From: Scatosoma sp900555925
GTDB taxonomy: Bacteria; Bacillota; Clostridia; Christensenellales; Borkfalkiaceae
Direction of reading: 5' to 3'
DNA length: 64,000 nt
NCBI GenBank assembly: GCA_959603585.1
Contig: CAUGYD010000009.1
Coordinates: 30,752-94,751 of the forward strand
Position 1 is the first letter of the stretch, and each line of letters starts with the position of its first letter. The position numbers and the translations under genes are program-made. The notes under the pieces are model-generated. The model was not told the DNA's origin. It ran no database searches and saw only the letters and a list, made by a program, of their open reading frames with translations. Below, piece by piece: positions 7,584 through 16,216 of the stretch.

Positions 7584-8387
7584 TCAATCGGACAATACCG
7601 CCGCGTTGAGAATAATTTTATATTCGCGCGCGCGGATATTTCCCGACGGTGCAAAATAGACTTTATCTATTATATTCGGCTTATCTCCGCAATATATCTC
7701 CAACCTGTCCGCCAGAAAAATTTTTATCGTACTTTCCCCGCCCATCGTCACAATCGTCATTTCTTCCGTCATCGTCCTTTCTCCCAACAAATCGAAGGCG
7801 AGATCGGGAGAGAGAAAACAGACGGGAATTCCCTTTACTTTGGCGCGGTTTCCGCTGTCGAGAAATCCGTCCGCCTTTATCGACCTGTCCCCAAGCGTCA
7901 CGCGGCAGAGATAGACGAACCTGCGCACGGCTCTGCGGCGATAGAGCTCTTTGACGAGCGCGACGGAAAGTACCGCGAACACAAAGCTGCCCGAAAGCAC
8001 CAATCCGACGGGTACGCTCTCCGTAAGATACCCGTTTTCCGTTGCGCCGTAATCGATCGAAAAGACGGAATATACCGCGAGGAGCGCTCCGCCGAGCGCG
8101 AAGCTGAATCCGAAGAACAAAGCGCCCGTAAGCAAATACCTGCCTATTCCCTTCCCCTTTACGGCGATGAGCGTCAAGAGCGCTCCGACGGAAAATTTGA
8201 GTATGTAAGAGAGAATTTTACCCGTATCCAGCAGTGGAAAAATCACTGCGAACGCTGCGCCGAAGGCAGAGGCGAGAGCGATTCTCTTAAAAGAAATCTG
8301 TTGTTTTGCCGCTTTCAGGGCCAGCCACAGAAGCATAGCGTCCAACAGAAAATTTTCCGCGAGCGCATATTCTATGTAAATTTCCAT
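7584..8387 (-). CDS. spoIIGA: Sigma-E processing peptidase SpoIIGA
   Basis: A 267-residue membrane protease. About five hydrophobic segments fill residues 1-145, followed by a soluble aspartic-protease-like domain with the catalytic LDSGN motif (Asp177). SpoIIGA cleaves pro-SigE in the mother-cell membrane in response to the SpoIIR signal. It is the first gene of spoIIGA-sigE-sigG. Upstream, a minus-strand TATAAT box near 8427 lacks a normally spaced -35, and a TGACGAA resembling a Spo0A box (one mismatch) lies next to it. This would fit Spo0A-dependent control but is only suggestive. Confidence 0.92.
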   Translation of the reverse strand: MEIYIEYALAENFLLDAMLLWLALKAAKQQISFKRIALASAFGAAFAVIFPLLDTGKILSYILKFSVGALLTLIAVKGKGIGRYLLTGALFFGFSFALGGALLAVYSVFSIDYGATENGYLTESVPVGLVLSGSFVFAVLSVALVKELYRRRAVRRFVYLCRVTLGDRSIKADGFLDSGNRAKVKGIPVCFLSPDLAFDLLGERTMTEEMTIVTMGGESTIKIFLADRLEIYCGDKPNIIDKVYFAPSGNIRAREYKIILNAAVLSD

Positions 8388-8528
8388 CTCTGTCCCCTCA
8401 CGAGAGAAGTTTGGGGATATTATATAACCTGACGAAGCGAAAAAAAGCGCGATTTTAGGCGATTTATCCGAAATACGGGCGTTTTCGGATAAAATTTAAT
8501 TACACGCCTTTGCAAAAAGTAAAAACAG

Positions 8529-8557
8529 TTGCATTTTGGAGTCGGGTTTGCTATAAT
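8529..8557 (+). promoter_or_regulatory. Sigma-A type promoter of the MFS gene
   Basis: TTGCAT (8529-8534), 17-bp spacer, TATAAT (8552-8557). It lies downstream of an in-frame start at 8510, so the real start must be later. Confidence 0.75.
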
Positions 8558-8614
8558 AATTTTATCATTTTGCCGCCGAAAACATGCGGGAAGGAGATTT
8601 TCAAACGATACGGC

Positions 8615-9841
8615 ATGCAGTCCAAAAAACTCAATTATAAGCACACCATTTTCGCCTGTTACACGGGATATATTTCCCAGGCGATCATCGTCTGCTACAT
8701 ACCTCTTCTATATGTAACTTTTCAGGCGGAGTTCGGCTTTTCCTCCCTCTCTAAAATCACGCTGTTGACCACGATTTGTTTTTTGGCGCAGCTCATTACA
8801 GACCTTTTATCGAGTAAATTCGTGGACAAAATCGGCTATCGGATATGCGCGATAGCCGGAGAAGCTCTGTGCGCCGTCGGGCTTTGCTGTCTCGCTTTTC
8901 TGCCGGAGCTTCTGTCTCCCATGCCGGGACTCATCGTTTCGGCCTGTCTGTATGCCGTCGGAGCGGGACTTCTCGAAGTGATCGTTTCCCCCATCGTCGA
9001 AGCGTGCCCTACCAAAAGAAAAGAAGCGGCCATGGGCTTCCTACATTCCGTGTTCTGTTGGGGGAGCGTATTCGTCGTGCTCGTTTCCACCCTGCTCTTT
9101 TCGACGATCGGAATTGCGCATTGGAGATTGATCGCGTGTCTTTGGGCGATCATTCCCGCCGCCGGAGCGATGCTGTTTTTCTTCGTTCCCTTCTACTCCT
9201 TGCCGCAGGCCGAGGACGAACAGCCGTCCGGTTTTCGTTCCCTCGCAAAAAACGGCGTCTTTTGGGTGCTTTGCCTGTTGATGGTCTGCGCGGGCGCTAC
9301 CGAACAGGCTATTTCTCAATGGGCCTCCACTTTTGCGGAAAAGGGACTCGGAATTTCCAAATCTCTGGGCGACCTCGCGGGTCCCATGGCGTTCGCCGTG
9401 TGTATGGGATTGTGTCGGGTCTTCTATGCGAAATTTCTTCACAAAATCTCCCTTGAAAAATTTCTCGTCATCGGCGCGATCGGATGCGTCGGAGCCTATC
9501 TGCTCGTCACGCTGCCTCCCGTTCCCGTCATCAACCTTCTCGGCTGCGCGGTGTGCGGCCTGTTCGTCGGCATTCTTTGGCCGGGAACCTATTCGGTCGC
9601 CGCGAAAAAATTACCTTACGGCGGAGCGGCAATGTTCGCGCTTCTTGCCCTTGCGGGAGACCTCGGCTGTCTCGCCGGGCCCACGACGGTAGGCTTTATA
9701 TCCGGTATATTCGACGATAATCTCAAAGTCGGACTTACGGTCGCCGTCATCTTCCCCGTCTTGGCTGTGCTCGGCATGTTCCTTCTGTCAAAACATAAGG
9801 ACAAAGGTCCCGAAATGTTGAATCCGAACGAACAGAAATAA
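8615..9841 (+). CDS. Major facilitator superfamily transporter
   Basis: A 408-residue protein with about 12 hydrophobic segments and an MFS-like loop between TM2 and TM3 (KFVDKIGYR). The substrate cannot be read from the sequence; the overall look is of sugar or drug/proton antiporter-like MFS proteins. I chose the ATG at 8615 because the promoter at 8529-8557 excludes the earlier in-frame start. An AAGGAG sits rather far upstream (18 nt), so initiation may be weak or use a non-ATG codon nearer the SD. It is a single-gene unit closed by a strong terminator. Confidence 0.85.
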   Translation: MQSKKLNYKHTIFACYTGYISQAIIVCYIPLLYVTFQAEFGFSSLSKITLLTTICFLAQLITDLLSSKFVDKIGYRICAIAGEALCAVGLCCLAFLPELLSPMPGLIVSACLYAVGAGLLEVIVSPIVEACPTKRKEAAMGFLHSVFCWGSVFVVLVSTLLFSTIGIAHWRLIACLWAIIPAAGAMLFFFVPFYSLPQAEDEQPSGFRSLAKNGVFWVLCLLMVCAGATEQAISQWASTFAEKGLGISKSLGDLAGPMAFAVCMGLCRVFYAKFLHKISLEKFLVIGAIGCVGAYLLVTLPPVPVINLLGCAVCGLFVGILWPGTYSVAAKKLPYGGAAMFALLALAGDLGCLAGPTTVGFISGIFDDNLKVGLTVAVIFPVLAVLGMFLLSKHKDKGPEMLNPNEQK

Positions 9842-9843
9842 TA

Positions 9844-9880
9844 AAAATACCCCGTCGGTCAATGACCGACGGGGTATTTT
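9844..9880. terminator. Bidirectional terminator between MFS and ABC importer genes
   Basis: Perfect 17-bp stem AAAATACCCCGTCGGTC with a 3-nt loop (AAT) and T-rich ends on both strands. It serves the convergent MFS and ABC permease genes. Confidence 0.95.
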
Positions 9881-9925
9881 ATTTCTCAACACATAACAAG
9901 CTCTTTCAAAAATCCGAAAAAATAT

Positions 9926-10879
9926 CTATCGTTCTTCTCGGAAGTAGTTGAGTCCCAAACTTGCGGGAGGCTGCGTTTCTTTACTGTTCAGGATGCTTGT
10001 TATAATCAATACAATGATCGTAACGACATAGGGTAATGCCCCGACAAGTTCCTTTGACAATACTGTGACAAAGTTAGAAGCGATATACAATCCGCCGAAA
10101 ATGATCGAGCCCAAAATAGCGAGCGCGGGACGCCAAAGGGTAAAGATGACGAGGGCGATAGACAGCCAGCCGAACCCTTCGAGGAAGTGTACGTCGTCCC
10201 AATTTCCTCCCATATAATCCATAATAGCGCATAATCCGCCAAGAGCCGAAATCCCACAGCCGATACATGTAGCCCAATATTTATAGCGCGACACATTAAT
10301 CCCCGCGGCGTCCGCCGTAGCAGAATTTTCGCCTACCGCGCGCAAGTGCAAACCTATACGGGTACGATTGAGAATGAGCTGAGCCGCAATCGCGACGATA
10401 ATCGCCAGATATACGAAAATACCGTGAGATAAAAATATCTCTCCGAACCACCCGAGTTTATCGCCTACGGGGAAAAGATTAGTATAATATTTGCTCGCAC
10501 GGGCGATAACCGCCATCTTTGCTTTTATAAGATTGATAAGATGTCCCGCAAGCCCTACGCCGAACGTCGTCATGGCGAGACCCGTAACGTTCTGATTTGC
10601 GCGGAGCGTGACCGTCAAAAAGCTATATAGAGCTCCCATCGCCGCCCCCGCGAGGAAGGTGACAATCAAAGGTACGAGAACGAGCAGAAACGGCACGGAA
10701 GTACCGATTGACTTTATAAGATAATACTCGGAAAGACAGCCGACCGCCGTTCCCACGCTCATGACGCCGGGAACCCCCAGATTAAGGTGTCCGGATTTTT
10801 CTGTGATGATTTCTCCCGTCGAACCGAAAAGGAAAATCGCGCCGATGCGAATAGCGCCCACTAAAAAGCTCACAAACAT
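9926..10879 (-). CDS. ABC nucleoside importer, permease subunit 2
   Basis: A 317-residue integral membrane permease of the BPD_transp_2 type (NupC/YufQ/RnsD-like). It has about nine hydrophobic segments and the LRANQNVTGLAMTTFG and RAVGENSATADAAGINV stretches characteristic of this family. With the two upstream genes and the BMP lipoprotein it forms a four-gene importer, most often specific for nucleosides such as guanosine, uridine or adenosine. It starts 10 bp inside the end of the preceding permease gene, indicating translational coupling. Confidence 0.9.
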   Translation of the reverse strand: MFVSFLVGAIRIGAIFLFGSTGEIITEKSGHLNLGVPGVMSVGTAVGCLSEYYLIKSIGTSVPFLLVLVPLIVTFLAGAAMGALYSFLTVTLRANQNVTGLAMTTFGVGLAGHLINLIKAKMAVIARASKYYTNLFPVGDKLGWFGEIFLSHGIFVYLAIIVAIAAQLILNRTRIGLHLRAVGENSATADAAGINVSRYKYWATCIGCGISALGGLCAIMDYMGGNWDDVHFLEGFGWLSIALVIFTLWRPALAILGSIIFGGLYIASNFVTVLSKELVGALPYVVTIIVLIITSILNSKETQPPASLGLNYFREER

Positions 10880-11988
10880 TGATTCTTTTCCTCCTTTTTA
10901 TGCGTTCTCGATTTACGGAATTTGAGCTGATACAGGATAAAAAATTCACAGCCGATAATAAAGAAGAACATAATACCTGTGATGATATCAGCGAAGTAAG
11001 CGTTTGCGACTCCACAATCCGTCATGACCTGTCCCATGCCCTTTTGCAAAAATACGACCAGATACGCGGTAAAAATCATAAAGATCGGATTAAATTTCGC
11101 CAGCCATGAAACGAGAATCGCCGTAAAGCCGCGGCCGCCGACCGTCTCTTTGCTAATCATGTGATCGATTCCGCCGACGATTAAAAATCCGGCCAAGCCG
11201 CAAATAGCGCCCGAAATGAGAAGGGTGCGGACAACGACTTTCTTTACGTTGATTCCCACGTAACGAGCCGTATTCTCGCTTTCGCCCACGACGGAAATTT
11301 CATAGCCCTGCTTACTGTACTTCATATAGACATAGACCAAAGCAGTGACGATTGTTACCACGATGACGCTCAGCCAGAAATCTTCTCCGCCGATTTTCGG
11401 CAGATTGCCGTGCGGGAGCGGACTCATGTTTCCCGAACCTGTCGGGTACCAAATTTTTATGGCAAAGAGCACGATCTGCATGGCCACATAGTTCATCATG
11501 AGAGTAAACAGAGTTTCGTTGGTATTCCATTTTGCCTTGAAAATGGCGGGGATCACCGCCCAAAGCATGCCTGCTGCCACCCCCGCGACGAACATGATCG
11601 GAATCAATACTCCGTCCGGAACTTTTCCGCCGAGATAGAACATGCACACCGTACAGGCAAAACCGCCCATGAGTACCTGTCCTTCCGCACCCGTATTCCA
11701 AAAACGCATTTTGAATGCGGGAGTGATGGCAAGCGCGATCAAAAGAAGAATCGCTCCGTCGCGGAGGAAAATCAAGATTCTTCGCTCCGTGCCGAAGATT
11801 CCCGAAAACATAGACGAATAAATGAAGAAGGGATCTTTTTTCAAAACGAGAAACGACAGCAAACCTGTAACCACGAAGGCGAGCAGAATAGCCGCCGCAC
11901 GGATCAACCAGGATTTCCACCAGGGAACGGAAGTACGCTTTACGATATGAAAAAGGGGTTCTTTGACGCTTTTTTCTTTATTCTTCAT
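10870..11988 (-). CDS. ABC nucleoside importer, permease subunit 1
   Basis: A 372-residue permease of the NupB/YufP/RnsC type. A basic N-terminal tail precedes about nine or ten transmembrane segments. Diagnostic stretches are FWNTGAEGQVLMGGFA and the coupling-helix region SVVGESENTARYVGINVKK. It overlaps the ATPase gene by 11 bp and the second permease by 10 bp, so the three are expressed together. Confidence 0.9.
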   Translation of the reverse strand: MKNKEKSVKEPLFHIVKRTSVPWWKSWLIRAAAILLAFVVTGLLSFLVLKKDPFFIYSSMFSGIFGTERRILIFLRDGAILLLIALAITPAFKMRFWNTGAEGQVLMGGFACTVCMFYLGGKVPDGVLIPIMFVAGVAAGMLWAVIPAIFKAKWNTNETLFTLMMNYVAMQIVLFAIKIWYPTGSGNMSPLPHGNLPKIGGEDFWLSVIVVTIVTALVYVYMKYSKQGYEISVVGESENTARYVGINVKKVVVRTLLISGAICGLAGFLIVGGIDHMISKETVGGRGFTAILVSWLAKFNPIFMIFTAYLVVFLQKGMGQVMTDCGVANAYFADIITGIMFFFIIGCEFFILYQLKFRKSRTHKKEEKNQCL

Positions 11989-13579
11989 AATCTTCCTGTT
12001 CCTCCCGTTGGTTTTTTACCATTAAAAGTCCGATTTCTTCCTTTTTAGCCGTTCTGCCGTCCAAAATCCCCGTGATACGGCCGCTGCCGATGACCATGAT
12101 CCGATCGCAAAGCTCTAAAAGGACGTCCAAATCTTCGCCCACGAAAATGACGCAGACGCCCTTTTTCTTCTGTTCCGTCAAGAGATTATAGATGGTATAG
12201 GAAGAATTGATGTCCAAACCTCTGACCGGATACGCCGCAAGGAGTACGGTGGGCGAAGCGGCGATTTCCCGCCCCACCAATACTTTTTGAACGTTTCCGC
12301 CCGAAAGGCGACGAACGGGCGTTTTAGCACTCGGAGTCGATACTTCGAGACTCTTAATAATTTTTTCGGCAAGATTTTCGGGTTCCCTTCTGTCGAGGAA
12401 AATCGAATGGCCCTTTCGATAACTTCTGAGCATCATATTGTCGATGATGTCCATGTTTCCGACGAGTCCCATTCCCAAACGGTCTTCAGGGACGAAAGAA
12501 AGACGAATTCCCATTTCCCGAATCTGTAAGGGAGACTTTCCGATAAGCTGTTCGCCTACGGGCATTTTCCCGACATTTTCTTCTTCGCTTTCCTGCTCGA
12601 ACTCTTCTATTTGGGACTTTTCGGGCGGATAATATTCTATGCTGGCGCCTGCAATCGGAATCTGCAAACCCGCAATCGATTCCAGAAGCTCTCTCTGGCC
12701 GCTCCCCGCAATCCCCGCTATGCCGAGAATTTCCCCGCTGAATGCGTCAAAATTCACGTCGTCGAGGATACGAATCCCCTCGTTGTTTATGAAGGTAAGA
12801 TTTCTAACTTCCAGACGCTTTTGGCAATTTACGGGCATGGGACGATCGATATTTAAGGATACTTTTTTGCCGACCATCATTTCCGTCAATTCCTGTTCGT
12901 TGGTCTTTGCCGTCTCCACCGTCGCAATATGTTCTCCCTTTCTCAAAACCGCTACTCTGTCCGAAATCGCCATAACTTCATTGAGCTTATGCGTGATGAT
13001 AATGATGGATTTACCGTCGTCGCGCATCGTGCGGAGTACGGCAAACAGCTTATCGATTTCCTGAGGGGTGAGAACGGCAGTAGGCTCGTCCAGAATGAGA
13101 ATATCCGCGCCGCGATATAAGACTTTCACGATTTCCACCGTCTGTTTTTCGGAGACGGACATTTCGTGAATTTTCTTCTTCGGATCGATATGGAACCCAT
13201 ACTTTTCACTCATTTCCCGAACGCGGGCGTTGACTTCTTTGAGATTATACTTCTCTCCGCGTACGCCGAGAACAATATTCTGAGCGGCGGAAAAGACGTC
13301 TACCAACTTGAAATGCTGATGAATCATACCAATCTTATAGCGAAAAGCGTCTTTGGGCGAACGAATGGAAACTTCTTCTCCGTCGATATAAATCTGGCCC
13401 TCGTCGGGATAATAAATTCCCGCGATCATGTTCATGAGCGTCGTTTTTCCCGATCCGTTCTCGCCGAGGACGGACAAAATTTCGCCCTTTCTGACGTCCA
13501 TATCCACGTTTTTATTCGCGACTACCTCTCCGAACGTTTTCGTGATGTTTTTCAGTTGTATTGCAATGGGTTTATCCAC
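11978..13579 (-). CDS. ABC nucleoside importer, double-NBD ATPase
   Basis: A 533-residue protein with two fused nucleotide-binding domains, as in NupA/YufO/RnsB. The first has a full Walker A (GENGSGKTT) and Walker B (ILILDEPTAVLTPQE). The second has the degenerate loop GIAGSGQRE and LSGGNVQKVLVGRE, usual for this family. Odd point: about 30 acidic residues, including EEFEQESEEENVG, are inserted in the second domain before GKSPLQIREMGI. Start is GTG at 13579 with GGGAGG 5 nt upstream. Confidence 0.9.
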   Translation of the reverse strand: MDKPIAIQLKNITKTFGEVVANKNVDMDVRKGEILSVLGENGSGKTTLMNMIAGIYYPDEGQIYIDGEEVSIRSPKDAFRYKIGMIHQHFKLVDVFSAAQNIVLGVRGEKYNLKEVNARVREMSEKYGFHIDPKKKIHEMSVSEKQTVEIVKVLYRGADILILDEPTAVLTPQEIDKLFAVLRTMRDDGKSIIIITHKLNEVMAISDRVAVLRKGEHIATVETAKTNEQELTEMMVGKKVSLNIDRPMPVNCQKRLEVRNLTFINNEGIRILDDVNFDAFSGEILGIAGIAGSGQRELLESIAGLQIPIAGASIEYYPPEKSQIEEFEQESEEENVGKMPVGEQLIGKSPLQIREMGIRLSFVPEDRLGMGLVGNMDIIDNMMLRSYRKGHSIFLDRREPENLAEKIIKSLEVSTPSAKTPVRRLSGGNVQKVLVGREIAASPTVLLAAYPVRGLDINSSYTIYNLLTEQKKKGVCVIFVGEDLDVLLELCDRIMVIGSGRITGILDGRTAKKEEIGLLMVKNQREEQEDYEE

Positions 13580-13611
13580 AGTGCCTCCCGAAATCTTTAA
13601 TTAACGCGAAC

Positions 13612-13639
13612 GGGCGGAGCCATATACGGTACTCCGCCC
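13612..13639 (-). terminator. Intercistronic hairpin between bmp-type gene and ATPase gene
   Basis: GGGCGGAG pairs with CTCCGCCC (8 bp, ~12-nt loop). On the minus strand no U-tract follows, so it is more likely an mRNA-stabilising or partially attenuating hairpin that keeps the binding-protein transcript abundant. Confidence 0.5.
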
Positions 13640-13665
13640 TATATTGTTTTTACGTAGCCTTAACC

Positions 13666-14931
13666 TTATTCGTTCAACAGTCGGATTCCGTCTATTTTTA
13701 TATCGAAATAAGGTGCCGAACGATGAAAAGATTCCTTAAAAACTCCATTCTCGATAGCTTCGGTATCCGGCTTATAATCGCCGTCTGTATCTGCTAAATA
13801 GGTCGTAAGAGTTTGTCCATTCACCGTAAATTTAGAAGTATCGAATATTTCCAAAGTACCCGCTGCAATTTTATCTCTCGCTTCGATAACGGCCTCCACA
13901 GCTCCTTCCGGAGCAGCGTTGCCGCCAATATTCGTCAGTTTGACAGACCCCGTTTTAATCGTTCCCGTCCAGTCATCGGCGATTTCTTCGCCCATGGCAG
14001 CTTTCGCGATGATATATTTGAAGTAGGGAGTCCAATCGATATAAGAAGAAACGAGGAACGTTTCTGGGCAGGCCTCAAACGTGCTTCCGTTATAAGAGAC
14101 GTTAGGAACTCCTTTTTCTTCACAGGCAGAGGGTGCCCCCATGGAATCGGCGTGCTGAGAAATGAGTTTGCAGCCGCCGGCGATAAGGCTTTCTGCAGTC
14201 GATTTTTCATCAACGATACTAAACCACGAATTCGTAAATTGGACGTCCATCGTAACGGTCGGACAGACGGATTTTGCGCCGAGATAGAATGAGGTATAAC
14301 CAGAAATAACCTCGGCATAGGGATAAGCGCCGACATAGCCCATTTTAGCTTCCTCCGCGGTAAATTCTCCCGCCTCGATCATTTCGTTGAGCTTCATGCC
14401 CGCAACGACGCCCGCGAGATAACGTCCTTCGTAAATGGAAGCGAATGCGTTATGGAAATTATCGAGTCCGCTCGTTGCCGCCGTGACGCCCGTCGCGTGG
14501 CAGAATTCCACTTCTGGATTTGCCGTAGCGGCTTCTTTGACAAACGGTTCATGTCCGAAAGAATCGGCAAAAATCAGATCACAACCTTGATCGACAAGGT
14601 CTTCCGCGGCAGTCTTACATTCCGCAAGTTCGGGAATTCCGGTTTTCATGATAAACTGATCGGATTTAAGCCCCATTTCATTGACGGCTCTTTTCGCCGC
14701 ATCAATAAAGTTCTTATCGTACGTGGATGTTTCGTCGTGCAGACAAATCAGACCGAACTTAAAATCCTCGGGAATCACGACGTCGGAATAGTCGGGAGCC
14801 TCGATATTCTCATATTCGGGAAGGGTAAGTTCACCCTTATCTTCCCCTGCTTCACCGCAGGAAGCCAAAGAGGCAGCCACGCCGAAGCCCATAACCAAGG
14901 AAAGAGCCACTGTAAGAAATCTTTTTTTCAT
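13666..14931 (-). CDS. BMP-family substrate-binding lipoprotein (nucleoside uptake)
   Basis: A 421-residue secreted lipoprotein. A signal peptide with lipobox LASC (Cys about residue 24) is followed by an acidic linker and a periplasmic-binding fold of the BMP/PnrA family. Recognisable stretches are FGLICLHDETSTYDKNFIDA and GCDLIFADSFGHEPF. BMP proteins deliver nucleosides to this transporter class. SD AAGGAG precedes the ATG. It is the first gene of the importer operon and is followed by a hairpin. The xpt gene with a guanine-type riboswitch just upstream supports a purine role. Confidence 0.9.
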   Translation of the reverse strand: MKKRFLTVALSLVMGFGVAASLASCGEAGEDKGELTLPEYENIEAPDYSDVVIPEDFKFGLICLHDETSTYDKNFIDAAKRAVNEMGLKSDQFIMKTGIPELAECKTAAEDLVDQGCDLIFADSFGHEPFVKEAATANPEVEFCHATGVTAATSGLDNFHNAFASIYEGRYLAGVVAGMKLNEMIEAGEFTAEEAKMGYVGAYPYAEVISGYTSFYLGAKSVCPTVTMDVQFTNSWFSIVDEKSTAESLIAGGCKLISQHADSMGAPSACEEKGVPNVSYNGSTFEACPETFLVSSYIDWTPYFKYIIAKAAMGEEIADDWTGTIKTGSVKLTNIGGNAAPEGAVEAVIEARDKIAAGTLEIFDTSKFTVNGQTLTTYLADTDGDYKPDTEAIENGVFKESFHRSAPYFDIKIDGIRLLNE

Positions 14932-15103
14932 GATTTTATCTCCTTACGTCCGCGATTTTTTCACGGGCCGAATTTTAACGCTTTTGTATTTTTGTATTTC
15001 GTCTTTTGCATTGACGCTTTTAGCTTTTGTCAAAGTCAAACAGCGCCCGTCTTGTCAAATCGGTACTACCGCAATGCGGCATTTTGAGTAAAAAACGTCT
15101 CTT

Positions 15104-15676
15104 TCAGCTTCGGAAAGAAATTGTTCCGTTCTCCATTTTTTCGACGATCGCGAGGGACTCCACGCGGTAACCCTGTCTTCTCAACTCGTCTCCGCCGCCC
15201 TGAAAGCCCTTTTCGATTTCCGCGCAGCATCCGACGACTTCCGCCCCCGCCTGTTTCACGATGTCGATCAGCCCTTTCAAAGCATTTCCGTTTGCGAGGA
15301 AATCGTCGGTAATGAGAACTTTATCTTCCAAAGAAATATATTCTTTCGAAACTGCGATATCGTAAGTGATTTTATGCGTAAAAGAATACACGGGGGAAGA
15401 ATACTGTTCTCCGCTGACGTTTGCGGAAGGGTGCTTTTTCGCAAATACCATGGGTACCCCCAATTCGAGCGCCACCGCCGTCGCGAACGCGATTCCCGAC
15501 GCTTCCACCGTTAATACTTTCGTGATGCGGGTTCCTTTGAAAAGGCGGGCGGTCTCCTCCGCCATTCGTTTCAGAAACACCGTATCCACTTTTTGGTTGA
15601 GGAAACTTCCCACTTTCAGAACGTCTCCGGGAAGAACCGTCCCTTCCTTGATGATTTTTTCTTCCAATGCTTTCAT
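15104..15676 (-). CDS. xpt: Xanthine phosphoribosyltransferase
   Basis: A 190-residue type I phosphoribosyltransferase, the normal Xpt length. It converts xanthine (and guanine in some species) plus PRPP to the nucleotide for purine salvage. The PRPP-binding motif VLITDDFLANGNAL is at residues 120-133 and the N-terminus MKALEEKI is typical. I chose the ATG at 15676. The longer in-frame extension would run through the riboswitch and its terminator, so it is leader RNA. No clear SD is seen before the ATG. Confidence 0.92.
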   Translation of the reverse strand: MKALEEKIIKEGTVLPGDVLKVGSFLNQKVDTVFLKRMAEETARLFKGTRITKVLTVEASGIAFATAVALELGVPMVFAKKHPSANVSGEQYSSPVYSFTHKITYDIAVSKEYISLEDKVLITDDFLANGNALKGLIDIVKQAGAEVVGCCAEIEKGFQGGGDELRRQGYRVESLAIVEKMENGTISFRS

Positions 15677-15686
15677 TTTTTCACTG

Positions 15687-15717
15687 AAAAGACGGCAGAC
15701 GAAAGAACGCCGCCGCC
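15687..15717 (-). terminator. Candidate riboswitch terminator in the xpt leader
   Basis: On the minus strand GGCGGC (15717-15712) can pair with GCCGUC (15696-15691), followed by UUUUC, between the aptamer and the xpt start codon. It would act as the OFF switch when ligand is bound. Confidence 0.5.
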
Positions 15718-15754
15718 AATATCTCCCTTTCTCTTCTGTAAAATCAGGGCTTGT

Positions 15755-15827
15755 CCAATAGTCGCGATTATTTTTCGGGCACCGCGGTAGAAACTCCTCC
15801 ACCCTTCTTCCGGAGGTATATATCGGC
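15755..15827 (-). promoter_or_regulatory. Purine riboswitch aptamer, guanine-specific type, upstream of xpt
   Basis: The minus-strand RNA shows the purine aptamer order: P1 (CCGAUA with UAUUGG), P2 (CCUCC with GGAGG), the conserved core AGUUUCUACC at 15795-15786, P3 (CGCGGU with AUCGCG), and the 3' junction GACUAU. The C in GACUAU is the base that selects guanine over adenine. Loop L2 (GAAGAAGGG) and loop L3 (GCCCGAAAAAUA) depart from the usual AUAUGG and CCGUAAA sequences but keep the GG and CC needed for loop-loop pairing. It sits about 80 nt before the xpt start. Confidence 0.8.
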
Positions 15828-15960
15828 TTTTTATAAAATTTTCCTTTTCGGATTTCTTCGCAGACGACTTTCCGTTCCGATAAAACCACAGGACAGAAAT
15901 GCCGCCGAAAAATGACGCCCGCACTTTTCCGCCGATGTTTTTACGGTCCGAAAAATAATT

Positions 15961-16020
15961 TGCGTAACGCTTCGTTACGCAGAAAGCGGGACGTCCCGCT
16001 TTATTCGCCTGAAAAAGGCC
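15961..16020. repeat. Cluster of three short inverted repeats
   Basis: In succession: TGCGTAACG-CTT-CGTTACGCA (15961-15981), the 20-bp palindrome AAAGCGGGACGTCCCGCTTT (15983-16002), and GCC-TGAAAAA-GGC. They lie in the gene-free stretch 15828-16216 between the xpt leader and yraN. No ORF or clear promoter was seen there. Confidence 0.7.
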
Positions 16021-16041
16021 TATCCGATTTCAAAAAAGAAA

Positions 16042-16063
16042 AAAGTCAACCGCTCTTGACTTT
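16042..16063 (-). terminator. Terminator of the yraN-ending operon
   Basis: AAAGTCAA (16042-16049) pairs with TTGACTTT (16056-16063), 8 bp with a 6-nt loop. On the minus strand it is followed by a T-rich tract. Confidence 0.75.
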
Positions 16064-16216
16064 ATCATAACTATATCACATTGTGAAAATCTTGTCAAAT
16101 GATAGCGATTGAAATTCTATTTTCACACTTTTTGTCTCATATTATCATTGTTTGAAATTTATGAAAACATTTTTATCGGGCAAAAAGCCATACCGTTTAC
16201 CGTTATACCATTGTTC

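Noticed and set aside
13572..13580. Perfect DnaA-box sequence TTATCCACA
   Set aside because: Single copy at the start codon of an ABC ATPase gene, not part of a cluster; taken as chance.
14932..15103. Second purine riboswitch before the nucleoside importer
   Set aside because: No GUUUCUACC core or three-stem layout in the 172-bp interval.
15677..15889. N-terminal extension of xpt
   Set aside because: Overlaps the riboswitch aptamer and terminator; Xpt is full length from 15676.
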